Positions 52,534 through 61,171 of a stretch of DNA of 64,000 bases are shown here, one piece after another. The notes beneath the pieces are model-generated. The model did not search any database. It saw only the letters and a list, made by a program, of their open reading frames with translations, and was not told where the DNA came from. This DNA is from Caulobacter sp. RHG1 (lineage in GTDB: Bacteria; Pseudomonadota; Alphaproteobacteria; Caulobacterales; Caulobacteraceae): the NCBI RefSeq assembly GCF_013181195.1, contig NZ_SMZP01000008.1, positions 1-64,000 on the forward strand, read 5' to 3'. The translations under genes and the position numbers were made by a program. Within the stretch, counting starts at the first letter, position 1. The number at the start of each line of letters is the position of its first letter.

Positions 52534-54924
52534 TCAGAAGGTCCGCTTCAAGGTGGCCCGCCATTCGCGGCCCTTGCCCGGCAGGGCGCCGAGGTTGGCG
52601 TAGGTATCGGCGTCGGGGGTGAAATAGAACGTGTTGAACAGATTATCGATGTTGAACGACAGGCTGTACGCCCCGCGCTGCACATAGGCCGAGGCGTTGA
52701 CCAGCCAATAGGCAGGATACTGCACCGCGTCCTGCACCGTGCCGGCCGTGCGGCTGACATGGCTGGCGCCCAGGGTCGCCCCGGCTTGGCCCCAGTCATA
52801 GGCCTTGCTGGTGTAGGTCCCGTACAGGCTGACCACCGACTTAGGGGTCAGGGTGTAGGCGTAGTCGCCGCTGCGGCCCGGCAGGGTCGCGAAGCTCCAG
52901 ACCACGTACGAGCCGCCATAGCCCTGCGCGCCTGGCACGCCGGCCGTGTAGGCGGGGATGTACTGGAACGACGTGTCCGGCCCCTTGATCGTCGTGCGCT
53001 GGCTGTTGCCGGCGAAGGTGAAGGACAGGCGCTCGGACGCCAGCCAGCGGACCTCCAGCTCGACGCCCTTGGCGCGCGTGCCCTGCACGGTCGGCGCCGC
53101 GATGGCGCCGGCGATCTGGGTACGGTTCTGGCGATAGGCGGCCAGCGAGCCGATCAGGGTCCCGCGCAGCAGCTGGAACTTCACGCCCGCCTCGGTCAGG
53201 TCCGAGCTCGACAGCCACGAGCTGTCGGCGATCAGGTTGGGCGCGAGGTCACCGGCCTGGCTCATCTCCAGGGCCGCGGCCTTGGCGTAGCTGGCATAGG
53301 GCATCAGACCGATCGGCAGCTTGTAAGTCAGGCTGGCGTTCCAGGTCGCCTTGTCGCGGTCGGCCGACTGCCGGCCGGCGACCACATAGCTGAGGATCCC
53401 GGTGTCCTCGCTCTCGACGCTGTAGCGATCCCAGCGGCCGCCCAGGACCAGGTTCAAGCGCCCGGCCTCGATATCGGTGGTGATGAAGACGCCGGTCTGC
53501 CGCCACTTGGAGCGGTTGTCGTTTTCCCACTGCATCCCGATGCCGCCCGACTCGTCGTCGAACGGGCTGTCGATGGTGTCGGTCGCCGTGGCCCCGAAGC
53601 TGATGTCGCGGCGGTCCAGAGCGATCAGGCCGCTGTTGTAGCTCTCGCGCCGGCGGCCCTCGAACCAGCGATGCGCGCCGCCGACCAGGGTGCGGGCCTG
53701 GACAGCGCCCACGCGCGTCGGGAAGGCGTAGGCGACCCGGACCTCGCTGACCTTGGCGTCGATCGCCGAGGGGTAGCCGTAGGAGACGAAGCGCTTGTTG
53801 TCCTGGCGGTCGTGGAACAGCTGCAGCTTCAGCGACCGGTCCTCGCCCAGATCCTTGGCCAGGTCGAAATAGAGGGTCTGGGTGTTGGTCTTCGAGAAGT
53901 CGGCCGGGCTGATATAGACCGTGCGGCGGTCTAGCCGGGTCGTGCCTACGCCGACGTCCAGGGTGTGGACCGCGTCGCTCGTGGGGAAGCCGTAGTACGG
54001 CAGGTAAAGCGCGCTGGCGTAGGGATAGGCCCCGACTTCATTGGGCGTGATCTTGCCGTTGCCGTCGACGTCCCGCAGCGTCGTGTCGCGGCCGGTGATG
54101 TAGGTGCGGTTGTCGATCAGGTCCTGGGTCAGGCGGTTCCAGCCTGGCGTCTGCACGTCGCCGTCTGAGTGGAAGACCATGCCGCCGAAGGCCGTGCTCC
54201 AGCCGCTTCCCAGGTCGAAATCGGCCGAGGCCTCCAGCGTCTGGTGACGCGGATAGACACCCTTGTAATAGCTGTGGCTGTCCTCGGCCTCGCCATAGAC
54301 ATAGACGCCGCCCTCGGTGCGGCCCAGCGACACCGGCGCGCCGAACTGGGCGGTGACCAGCTTCTTGTTGTAGCTGCCGAAGGTGGCGGTCGCCTCCCCT
54401 TCCGGCCCGGCCAGGAAGCGGCCTTCGTCGCGGGCCGACTTGGGGATGAAGTTGACCAGCCCGCCGACCTTGCCGGCGCCATAGACCGGCGTGGGCGGAC
54501 CGCGCAAGATCTCGATCCGCGCCGCCCCGCCGATCGGGGTTGAATAGGTGCCGCGATTCTCCACCCGCTTGAAGCCGCGGAAATAGTTCTCCGCCAGGGT
54601 GCCGCGGATGTTGAGCGCGCCGGGCACGCCGTAGAAGCTAGCGGTGTGGGTGCCGGGCGCGACCTTGGTGGCGCCGTCCAAGGTCAGCACGCCGTAGCGC
54701 TCCAGGGTCAGGTCGCTGACCAGGCTGGCCGAGCGCGGCGTCTCGATCAGCGGCTTGGCGATCCCGAACACCGTCTGGCTGGGCTGCTTTTCCAAGAGGC
54801 CCGCCTTGTCGCGCGCCACGATCACCACGGCGTCGACCTGGTCGGTCAGCTGGGTCTCGGCCTGGACCGAGGTGGCGCAGAGCATCGCGAGCGCGCTAGC
54901 GGACAGCAGCAGGGTTTTCGACAT
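52534..54924 (-). CDS. TonB-dependent siderophore-type receptor with EF-hand-like loop
   Basis: A 796-residue outer-membrane receptor: signal peptide (1-22), plug with TVFGIAKPLIETPRSASLVSD and ARIEILRGPPTPVYGAGKVGGLVNFIPK, and a barrel ending LPGKGREWRATLKRTF. Sequence resembles FhuE/FpvA-type siderophore receptors. At residues 285-296 an extracellular-loop segment reads DVDGNGKITPNE, a complete EF-hand calcium loop (Asp, Asp, Asn, Gly, Ile, Glu at positions 1, 3, 5, 6, 8, 12). It lies downstream of a GntR regulator and upstream of an MFS gene on the same strand. Confidence 0.9.
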   Translation of the reverse strand: MSKTLLLSASALAMLCATSVQAETQLTDQVDAVVIVARDKAGLLEKQPSQTVFGIAKPLIETPRSASLVSDLTLERYGVLTLDGATKVAPGTHTASFYGVPGALNIRGTLAENYFRGFKRVENRGTYSTPIGGAARIEILRGPPTPVYGAGKVGGLVNFIPKSARDEGRFLAGPEGEATATFGSYNKKLVTAQFGAPVSLGRTEGGVYVYGEAEDSHSYYKGVYPRHQTLEASADFDLGSGWSTAFGGMVFHSDGDVQTPGWNRLTQDLIDNRTYITGRDTTLRDVDGNGKITPNEVGAYPYASALYLPYYGFPTSDAVHTLDVGVGTTRLDRRTVYISPADFSKTNTQTLYFDLAKDLGEDRSLKLQLFHDRQDNKRFVSYGYPSAIDAKVSEVRVAYAFPTRVGAVQARTLVGGAHRWFEGRRRESYNSGLIALDRRDISFGATATDTIDSPFDDESGGIGMQWENDNRSKWRQTGVFITTDIEAGRLNLVLGGRWDRYSVESEDTGILSYVVAGRQSADRDKATWNASLTYKLPIGLMPYASYAKAAALEMSQAGDLAPNLIADSSWLSSSDLTEAGVKFQLLRGTLIGSLAAYRQNRTQIAGAIAAPTVQGTRAKGVELEVRWLASERLSFTFAGNSQRTTIKGPDTSFQYIPAYTAGVPGAQGYGGSYVVWSFATLPGRSGDYAYTLTPKSVVSLYGTYTSKAYDWGQAGATLGASHVSRTAGTVQDAVQYPAYWLVNASAYVQRGAYSLSFNIDNLFNTFYFTPDADTYANLGALPGKGREWRATLKRTF

Positions 54925-54993
54925 CGGGTTCGGCCTCGCTCGCCGCCGAATGGGAAGCCCCGACGGTCAAGGTCCCCGATATCTGGTGATCGC

Positions 54994-55025
54994 TTGACGT
55001 TCGTCAAAATGCCTTCTGACATTTT
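54994..55025. promoter_or_regulatory. Palindromes between GntR gene and TonB receptor
   Basis: TTGACG-TT-CGTCAA (54994-55007) and AAAATG-N8-CATTTT (55006-55025) are two overlapping inverted repeats in the 155-base gap upstream of the receptor. Either could be the operator of the adjacent GntR regulator. The local sequence is AT-rich compared with its surroundings. Confidence 0.5.
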
Positions 55026-55079
55026 ACATGAGATTGCGAAGGCGCTGTGGCGCCGATGTCGCAGGTGACGCGGCGTCCG

Positions 55080-55778
55080 CTAGCCTTGCACGTCCAGGAT
55101 CTTCAGCATCGCCAGGCGCGAGCCCTCGACGTCGCCGCTGGCGATGACGCGGGCCACTTGGCGGTGCTCCTCGATCTCGTCCAGCAGCTCTTGCTCGGAC
55201 GCGCCGTTGAACGAGAACACCCAGAAGCGAGCGGCCTTGTGCTGCAGGGGGATCAAGATACGGGCCAGCGTCAGGTTGCCCGAGGCCCGCGCGACCAGGG
55301 CGTGGAAGCGCAGGTCCATGGCCACCAAGGCCGGCAGGTCGGCGTCGCGGGCGGCCGCCTCGCCCTCGACGAAGACGTCGTACATTTCCTGGGCCTCGGC
55401 CTTGGAGGCGACCTTGGCGGCCAGGGTCGCGCAGTGCGGCTCGATCAGCACCCGGGCGTCGTAGCCCTGGCGCAGCTCCACCAGATCCAGCGACGCGACA
55501 GTGGTGCCCGAACGGGCGCGGCGGATGACCAGCCCCTCCAGCGCCAGGCGGCCCAGGGCGTCGCGCACCCCGGCCAGGCCCGCTTCGTAGCGGGCGGCCA
55601 GCGACTGCTCGTCCAGCCGCGAACCGGCCGCCAGCTCCCCCAGGATCAGGTCCAGCAGGATCTGCTCATAGACCTTGGTCTTCTGTAGCTCAGGGGCCCA
55701 GTCCTCCAGACCCGAGGAATTGGCCACGTCCAGCACCAGCCGGCGCGCGGCGGGCGATTTCTGCAGGGGCGAGGCCAT
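55080..55778 (-). CDS. GntR-family (FCD) regulator
   Basis: A 232-residue regulator. A GntR winged helix (about 35-100, with LILGELAAGSRLDEQSLAARYEAGLAGVRDALGRL) is followed by an FCD helical domain with the metal/ligand set AMDLRFHALVARASGN and a late EIEEHRQVARVIASGD. FCD regulators bind small organic acids or metal-bound ligands. Upstream on the same strand as the receptor-MFS pair, it is likely their local regulator. Confidence 0.88.
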   Translation of the reverse strand: MASPLQKSPAARRLVLDVANSSGLEDWAPELQKTKVYEQILLDLILGELAAGSRLDEQSLAARYEAGLAGVRDALGRLALEGLVIRRARSGTTVASLDLVELRQGYDARVLIEPHCATLAAKVASKAEAQEMYDVFVEGEAAARDADLPALVAMDLRFHALVARASGNLTLARILIPLQHKAARFWVFSFNGASEQELLDEIEEHRQVARVIASGDVEGSRLAMLKILDVQG

Positions 55779-55839
55779 GGCGAACTCCGAAGCGGCGGCC
55801 GCTGCTAGGTAAGGTGAAATGTCAGGCGAGGCCAGCGGG

Positions 55840-56643
55840 TCAGAACGCCGGCACCACCGCGCCGGCGTACTTCTGGGCCAGGAACGCCTTCACCTCGGGC
55901 GAGGTCAGGGCCGCGGCCAGCTTCTTCACCCGCGGGTCGTCCTTGTTGTCCGGACGGCCGACCAGGTAATTCACATAGGGGCTGGTCTTGTCCTCGGCGA
56001 TCAGGGCGTCCTTGGACGGGTTCAGCTTGGCGTCCAGGGCGTAGTTGGTGTTGATCACCGCCAGATCGACCTGGCTCAGCACGCGCGGCAGGGCCGGGGC
56101 TTCCAGCTCCTTGAACTTCAGGTTCTTGGGGTTGGCGGTGATGTCCTTCAGGGTCGACAGGTCGCTTGGGTTCTTCAGGGTGATCACGCCGTTCTTGGCC
56201 AGCAGGATCAGGGCGCGGGCCTCGGTGCTGGCGTCGTTGGGAATGGCCACGGTGGCGCCGTTCGGCACTTCGGCGATCGACTTCCACTTGGTCGAATAGG
56301 CGCCGATCGGCTCGACGTGGACGCCAGTGATCGTGACCAGGTCCGTGCCCTTTTCGCGGTTGAAGTCCTGCAGATAGGGCAGCGTCTGGAAGTAGTTCAC
56401 GTCGATGCGCTTTTCGGCGACCTGGGTGTTGGGCTGGACGTAGTCGTTGAAGACCTTGATCTCCAGCTTCAGCCCCTCGGCGGCCAGCTTCGGCTTGACG
56501 AACTCCAACACCTCGGCGTGCGGGATGGCGGTCGCGGCCACGGTCAGGGTGTCGGCGGCGCTGGGCGCAGGAGCCTTGGGACCGCAGGCGGCCAGCGCGA
56601 GGACGGCGAGGCCGGAAACGAGAATAGCGCGGCGGGCGACCAT
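55840..56643 (-). CDS. metQ: D-methionine-binding lipoprotein
   Basis: A 267-residue NlpA/MetQ-type lipoprotein: lipobox LAAC (Cys20), then TLTVAATAIPHAEVLEFVKPKLAAEG, NDYVQPNTQVAEKRIDVNYFQTLPYL and VDLAVINTNYALDAKL, the hallmark MetQ segments. It captures methionine for the MetNI transporter. The ATG at 56643 has GGAG six bases upstream; an in-frame ATG four codons earlier does not. It is separated from metN-metI by a quinone-reductase/HxlR pair, an unusual arrangement. Confidence 0.9.
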   Translation of the reverse strand: MVARRAILVSGLAVLALAACGPKAPAPSAADTLTVAATAIPHAEVLEFVKPKLAAEGLKLEIKVFNDYVQPNTQVAEKRIDVNYFQTLPYLQDFNREKGTDLVTITGVHVEPIGAYSTKWKSIAEVPNGATVAIPNDASTEARALILLAKNGVITLKNPSDLSTLKDITANPKNLKFKELEAPALPRVLSQVDLAVINTNYALDAKLNPSKDALIAEDKTSPYVNYLVGRPDNKDDPRVKKLAAALTSPEVKAFLAQKYAGAVVPAF

Positions 56644-56734
56644 GAATGGCTCCATAAGGCGATCTGACCGGTAGGCTTTTGCCCCGTTCGGCGCGCCAGA
56701 TGAAATCAGATTTCCTGATCGCCCGCCTAGTCCC

Positions 56735-57619
56735 TTAGCCTAGGGCGGCCTTGTTGGCCTCCAGGAACGCCGCGACGCGGGTCGGCTCACGGCCGGTCAG
56801 CGCCTTGACGGTGGGGGCGAAGGTGGCGTGGTGGCCTTGGGCGGCGGCGACGTCGAAATCGACCAGCGCCTGAGCCAGGAACGGCGGCAGGCCCGCGCCG
56901 TTGAGGCCGGCCAACAGTTGATCGGGCGTCACCGCGATATGGGCGACCGGACGGCCCGAAACCTCGGCCAGCAGGGCAGCCAACTGGTCCTGGGTGACGG
57001 CTTCAGGGCCGTTGACGTCCAGGATCTGCTTGCCCGTTGCGGTCAGGAGAGCGGCGGCGTCGACCTGGGCGCAGTCCTCGCGGGTGACGAACGAACGCCC
57101 CTGCCCTTGCGTCGCGCTGAACAGCTGGCCGCTGGCGATGGCGTGGCCCGCGCCCATCAGGATGGTCTCGGCATAGAGGTTGTGGCGCAGCAGGCTGAAG
57201 TCGAGGCCCGAGGCGATCACCGCCTGCTCGCTCCAGAAGTGGTCGTCCAGCACGCCGCCGCCCTCTTGCGGGATCGGGGTCGGGGCCGAGGTGTAGACGA
57301 TGTGCTTGACGCCCGCCGCCACGGCCGCGTCGACGGCGGCGCGGTGCTGGGCGATGCGCTGGCCGGGCTGGCCCAGGGCGTCGGTGCTGATCAGCAGCAG
57401 GCGCTCGACGCCGGCGAAGGCGCTAGCCAGCGAGGCGGCGTCGTCGAAATCGGCCCGGCGGGTCTCGACGCCGCGCGCGGCCAGGTCGGCCAGCTTGGAC
57501 GGATCGCGCGAGGCGGCCACGACGTCGGTCGCGCCGGCTTCCAGCAGCAGTTCGACCACGCGGCGGCCCAGCTGGCCGCCAGCGCCGGTCACGAGAAGCT
57601 TGGAGGAAGAGAAGCTCAT
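56735..57619 (-). CDS. NmrA-like NAD(P)H:quinone oxidoreductase (YtfG/QOR2-like)
   Basis: A 294-residue NmrA-type SDR without the Tyr-x3-Lys catalytic set. The Rossmann motif TGAGGQLGRRVVELL opens the protein, followed by VAASRDPSKLADLAARGVETRRADFDD, VKHIVYTSAPTP and SGLDFSLLRHNLYAE. This is the QOR2 pattern of quinone reductases controlled by HxlR-type regulators. It is divergent from such a regulator with a perfect operator palindrome between. Confidence 0.88.
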   Translation of the reverse strand: MSFSSSKLLVTGAGGQLGRRVVELLLEAGATDVVAASRDPSKLADLAARGVETRRADFDDAASLASAFAGVERLLLISTDALGQPGQRIAQHRAAVDAAVAAGVKHIVYTSAPTPIPQEGGGVLDDHFWSEQAVIASGLDFSLLRHNLYAETILMGAGHAIASGQLFSATQGQGRSFVTREDCAQVDAAALLTATGKQILDVNGPEAVTQDQLAALLAEVSGRPVAHIAVTPDQLLAGLNGAGLPPFLAQALVDFDVAAAQGHHATFAPTVKALTGREPTRVAAFLEANKAALG

Positions 57620-57629
57620 AGGGAAATTC

Positions 57630-57650
57630 CTGGTCTCGGAATGAGACCAG
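57630..57650. promoter_or_regulatory. HxlR operator candidate
   Basis: CTGGTCTC-N5-GAGACCAG, a perfect 8-base inverted repeat, lies between the divergent quinone reductase and HxlR genes, 11 bases from the reductase start. One site in that position could silence the reductase. Confidence 0.7.
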
Positions 57651-57726
57651 CACTATTTATGGAAGCGCCAGGCGGTCGTGAAGGCGGCAGCTTGGCGGAA
57701 CAAGGTATGCTTTTGGGAACCACCTC

Positions 57727-58128
57727 ATGGCCGTTCAGGCGCTGATCGATAGCTTCAACCAGTGGAAGGGCCAGCCGGTCGCGGGTGGCGAGTGCCCGGT
57801 GCGCGACGTCATCGACCACCTGGGCGACAAGTGGAGCACCCTGCTGATCATGGTCCTGGCCTCGCGCCCGCATCGCTTCAGCGAGATCCGCCGCGCCGTC
57901 CCCGATATCAGCCAGCGCATGCTGACCCAGACCCTGCGTGACCTGCAGCGCGACGGGCTGATCGATCGAACGGTTTTCCCGACCAATCCGCCCAGTGTCG
58001 AATACAAGCTCTCGTCCTTGGGCGAGAGCCTGCTGGAGCCTCTGGCCGCCATGGTGGTCTGGGCAGAGAAGAATCACGACGCGATCCGCGCCGCGCGCGT
58101 GACCTATGACGGCCAGGCGGCGGCCTAG
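57727..58128 (+). CDS. HxlR-family regulator (QorR/YtfH-like)
   Basis: A 133-residue winged-helix regulator. It has GGECPVRDVIDHLGDKWSTLLIM, with Cys23 at the position of the redox-sensing cysteine of QorR, YodB and HypR. DNA-recognition helix: RAVPDISQRMLTQTLRDLQRDGLI. It is divergent from the quinone reductase gene, the same arrangement as qorR-qor2. The C-terminus overlaps a convergent gene by four bases. Confidence 0.88.
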   Translation: MAVQALIDSFNQWKGQPVAGGECPVRDVIDHLGDKWSTLLIMVLASRPHRFSEIRRAVPDISQRMLTQTLRDLQRDGLIDRTVFPTNPPSVEYKLSSLGESLLEPLAAMVVWAEKNHDAIRAARVTYDGQAAA

Positions 58129-58484
58129 GCCTCTTCGTCCTCGTCGTCATTGGCCGCGTCCGGCACATCCGGCAGACCGTGAATGACCCAGTTGGCGACG
58201 AAGTCGGGCTTGTCGCCGGCCAGGCTGGTCACGCCCGTCTCAGCCGGAAGGATGGCCGAGGTCTGGGGCGGCAGGGTGTAGGTGTCGCCGTCGTGCTCGC
58301 CCAGCAGGTCGAGCACGATGCCCTCGCTCTCGGTGGCGTCGATGACCACGCCGAAGAACTGCTGACGCTCCTGCACCTCGCCATCGTCGTCGAGGAAGGT
58401 CAGGTTCATCAGCAGGGTCTTGCCCAGCAGCGTCTTGGCGAAGTCGGCGTCCCAGTGGGCGTCCTGGTCGATGTCGTCAGTCAT
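58125..58484 (-). CDS. Small acidic protein, function unknown
   Basis: A 119-residue acidic protein (ends NDDEDEEA) that starts MTDDIDQDAHWDADFAKTLL. The middle has beta-strand-like LLMNLTFLDDDGEV and GIVLDLLGEHDGDTYTLPP. Small acidic proteins of this form often sit downstream of transporters without a known role; I do not recognise a family. It begins 10 bases after the metI stop on the same strand, so it belongs to the metN-metI transcript. Confidence 0.7.
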   Translation of the reverse strand: MTDDIDQDAHWDADFAKTLLGKTLLMNLTFLDDDGEVQERQQFFGVVIDATESEGIVLDLLGEHDGDTYTLPPQTSAILPAETGVTSLAGDKPDFVANWVIHGLPDVPDAANDDEDEEA

Positions 58485-58494
58485 GGAAGCGCTC

Positions 58495-59148
58495 TTACTT
58501 GTGCGAAACGCGGCGCACCACCGCGTCGCCGATCATCTGCAGAACCTGGACCAGCACCAGCAGCAGCACGACGGTGACGATCATCACGTCGGTCTGGAAG
58601 CGCTGATAGCCAAAGCGGATGGCCAGGTCGCCCAGGCCGCCCGCGCCGACCACGCCGGCCATGGCGGTGTAGGAGACCAGCGCCACGGCCGTCACGGTCG
58701 CGGCGGCGACCAGCCCCGGCAGCGCCTCGGGCAGCAGCGCGCCCAGCACCACCTGCCGGCGCTTGGCCCCCATGGCGAAGCTGGCCTCGATCACGCCCTT
58801 GTCGACCTCGCGCAGGGCGGTCTCGACCAGGCGGGCGAAGAACGGGGCAGCGCCCACGACCAGCGGCGGAATGGCCCCGGCCACGCCCAGTGACGTGCCG
58901 ACCAAGGCGACGGTCAGCGGGATCATCACGATCAGCAGGATCACGAACGGCACCGAACGCAGCACATTGACCAGCAGCGACAGCGCGCCGTTGGCCAGCC
59001 GGTTCTGCAGCATCTGTCCCTTGCCGGTCAGGAACAGGATCACGCCCAACGGCAAGCCCAGCAGGATGGTCAGCACCATCGAGCCGCCCAGCATGGCCAG
59101 AGTATCGAGGGTCGCCTGGCCGATCTCGGCCCAATCGATGTTCTCCAT
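58495..59148 (-). CDS. metI: D-methionine ABC transporter permease
   Basis: A 217-residue five-helix permease of the MetI type: LDTLAMLGGSMVLTILLGLPLGVILF, then VNVLRSVPFVILLIVMIPLTVALVGTSLG. The coupling loop GAKRRQVVLGALLPEALPGLV is the EAA motif that docks MetN. The start overlaps the metN stop by four bases (ATGA). Confidence 0.92.
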   Translation of the reverse strand: MENIDWAEIGQATLDTLAMLGGSMVLTILLGLPLGVILFLTGKGQMLQNRLANGALSLLVNVLRSVPFVILLIVMIPLTVALVGTSLGVAGAIPPLVVGAAPFFARLVETALREVDKGVIEASFAMGAKRRQVVLGALLPEALPGLVAAATVTAVALVSYTAMAGVVGAGGLGDLAIRFGYQRFQTDVMIVTVVLLLVLVQVLQMIGDAVVRRVSHK

Positions 59149-60158
59149 CAGACGCTCTCCCCACCCAGATCATCCACGCGGACGCCGGCGGCCTGGAACT
59201 GTGCGATCGCCGCGGCGACGTCGCCGCCGGTCAGGGCCAAGGTCAGCTGGCCATAGGGCGTCTCGCGCAGGCGGTGAATGCGCCCGCCCAGGATCGAATA
59301 GTCGACGCCGGTGGCCCGGGCGACCTCGCCCAGCACCGGCTTGTAGGTGGCTTCGCCCTTGAAGGTCAGCCGCACCAGCCGGCCGCCGACGCCCGGCGCC
59401 ACCGAGATCTCGCCCTCGGCCTCCTGCACGAACCGGCGGGCGGTGCCGCTGGCCGGATGCAGGAAGACGTCCTCGACCGAGCCCTCCTCGACCAGCCGCC
59501 CGCCCTCCAGCACGGCGACGCGGTCGCAGACGCGGCGCACCACGTCCATCTCATGGGTGATCAAAACGATGGTCAGGCCCAGCTCGCGGTTCAGGCCCGA
59601 GACCAGCTCCAGGATCTGCTCGGTGGTTTCGGGGTCGAGCGCGCTGGTGGCCTCGTCGCACAGCAGGATCTTCGGGCCGGTGGCCAGAGCGCGGGCGATG
59701 CCGACCCGCTGCTTCTGCCCCCCCGACAGCTGGGCCGGGAACTTGCCGGCATGGGCCGAGAGGCCGACGCGCTCGAGCAGTTCGGCCGTGCGCGCCTTGA
59801 CCTCGGCGGCAGGGCGCCCGGCCAGCTTCAGCGGGAAAGCGACGTTCTGGGCGACGGTCTTGCCGGACAGCAGGTTGAAGTGCTGGAAGATCATCCCCAC
59901 CCGGCGGCGAAGGGCGCGCAGGCCCTCCACCCCGAGCGCGGCGACATCATCGCCGTCGACCACGACGCGGCCGCCGGTCGGAGTCTCCAGGCCGTTGATC
60001 AGCCGGATCAGGGTCGACTTGCCGGCCCCCGACGCGCCGATCACGCCGAACACCTCGCCGGCCTTCACCGACAGCGAGACCCCGCTCAGGGCGGCATGGC
60101 CGCCGCCCTTTTCGCTTAGAGCCGCATAGGTCTTGGAAACAGCCTCGAAGGCGATCAC
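59148..60158 (-). CDS. metN: Methionine ABC transporter ATP-binding protein
   Basis: A 336-residue ATPase. Walker A GASGAGKS (41-48), Q-loop MIFQHFNLLSGKTVAQN, signature LSGGQKQR, Walker B LLCDEATSALD and H-loop ITHEMDVV. The last 80 residues form the NIL/ACT-like domain that lets cytoplasmic methionine inhibit transport (begins near RLVRLTFKGEATYKPVL). The GTG at 60158 follows AAGGAC; this gives a normal MetN length, whereas longer upstream frames would include unrelated sequence. Confidence 0.92.
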   Translation of the reverse strand: MIAFEAVSKTYAALSEKGGGHAALSGVSLSVKAGEVFGVIGASGAGKSTLIRLINGLETPTGGRVVVDGDDVAALGVEGLRALRRRVGMIFQHFNLLSGKTVAQNVAFPLKLAGRPAAEVKARTAELLERVGLSAHAGKFPAQLSGGQKQRVGIARALATGPKILLCDEATSALDPETTEQILELVSGLNRELGLTIVLITHEMDVVRRVCDRVAVLEGGRLVEEGSVEDVFLHPASGTARRFVQEAEGEISVAPGVGGRLVRLTFKGEATYKPVLGEVARATGVDYSILGGRIHRLRETPYGQLTLALTGGDVAAAIAQFQAAGVRVDDLGGESV

Positions 60159-60204
60159 GTCGGGCAGGTCCTTGCGCGTCCGGAAGAGAGGTCGCCGGAA
60201 TTGT

Positions 60205-60237
60205 CGCCTGGCTCCATGGGAATCAAGAGGCCAGGCG
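60205..60237 (-). promoter_or_regulatory. Hairpin in the metN leader
   Basis: CGCCTGGC (60205-60212) and its complement (60230-60237) frame a 17-base loop about 45 bases before the metN start. The stem-and-long-loop geometry recalls SAM-II riboswitches, but the conserved loop and downstream strand do not clearly match, so a ligand-binding role is speculative. Confidence 0.3.
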
Positions 60238-60316
60238 CATTTTTCGCACGAACGGGGGTCGCCGACTCGATCCGTCTCGCCCCCGGCAGGCCCGCGCCCG
60301 CCTCCGATGCTTGCCC

Positions 60317-60937
60317 CTATTTCACCTGATCGAATTCGACGTCGATCTGAAGCTCGACCTCGGCGCCGACCGGACCGACCAGATAGGTCAGACCGAACTC
60401 GCGGCGGTCGAACTTGCCCGTGGCGGCGAACCCCAGCTTGGCGCCGTCCTTGGCCTTGCCCACGCCACTGAAGACCACGTCCAGCACCACCGGCTTGGTC
60501 ACGCCCAGGAAGGTCAGGTCGCCGGTCACCTTGCCCGTGGTGGGGCTTTGCAGGGCGATCGACTTCGAGACGAAGGTGATGGTCGGAAACTGGGTCGACT
60601 TGAAGAACTTGTCGCCCGCCAGCTCCGCGGCGAAGCCGGCGACGGGCGTGTTGATCGAGGTGGGATCGATGGTCACCGACAGGCTCGACTGCTCGGGCTT
60701 CTGGCCGTCCCATTTCAGCGAACCTTCCAGCTTGTCGAAGCGGAAGACGCTCTTGGAGACCCCGGCCTGGTGGTCGATGCGCGCGACCAGCGCGGCGTGG
60801 CGCGTATCCAGCGCATAGGTCCCGGTCGGGGCTGAGGCGGGATTGCGGTCCGGCGCGGCCCAGGCCGATCCAGTCGAGAGCGGCCCGGCCAGAAGCGCCA
60901 GCGCGGCGAGAGCAGGAAGAAGACGAGCCCGAACCAT
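60317..60937 (-). CDS. YceI-family periplasmic protein
   Basis: A 206-residue protein with a signal peptide (about 1-27, ending AWA). YceI lipocalin-like fold: GTYALDTRHAALVARIDHQAGVS, then FDKLEGSLKWDGQ, SINTPVAGFAAELAGDKFF and VTGDLTFLGVTKPVVLDV. The family binds isoprenoid or amphiphilic ligands. The ATG at 60937 is preceded by GAGGAAA. Confidence 0.9.
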   Translation of the reverse strand: MVRARLLPALAALALLAGPLSTGSAWAAPDRNPASAPTGTYALDTRHAALVARIDHQAGVSKSVFRFDKLEGSLKWDGQKPEQSSLSVTIDPTSINTPVAGFAAELAGDKFFKSTQFPTITFVSKSIALQSPTTGKVTGDLTFLGVTKPVVLDVVFSGVGKAKDGAKLGFAATGKFDRREFGLTYLVGPVGAEVELQIDVEFDQVK

Positions 60938-61171
60938 TCGATTTCCTCTTGAAAGCCAAGACGCGGCGAAAAGGCCGCCGCCTGCCATACCGTCACTGCG
61001 ATACCCGCCCGATATGACGATCGGGGATAAGCTAATTCAATCCCGGGTCTGGCCGCTTTTGGGGCGATGCGCCCGGGAAGCAGGCAGATGGGCGAGCAGG
61101 CCGTCATCCTTGCGCGCCTTCGCCCGGCTCGACAGACTGGCCTGAAAAACGAGAGCCGAGGAAACCATCCC

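Noticed and set aside
60159..60316. SAM-II riboswitch upstream of metN
   Set aside because: Gross hairpin geometry fits but conserved loop and downstream pseudoknot bases were not found; kept only as an unassigned hairpin.
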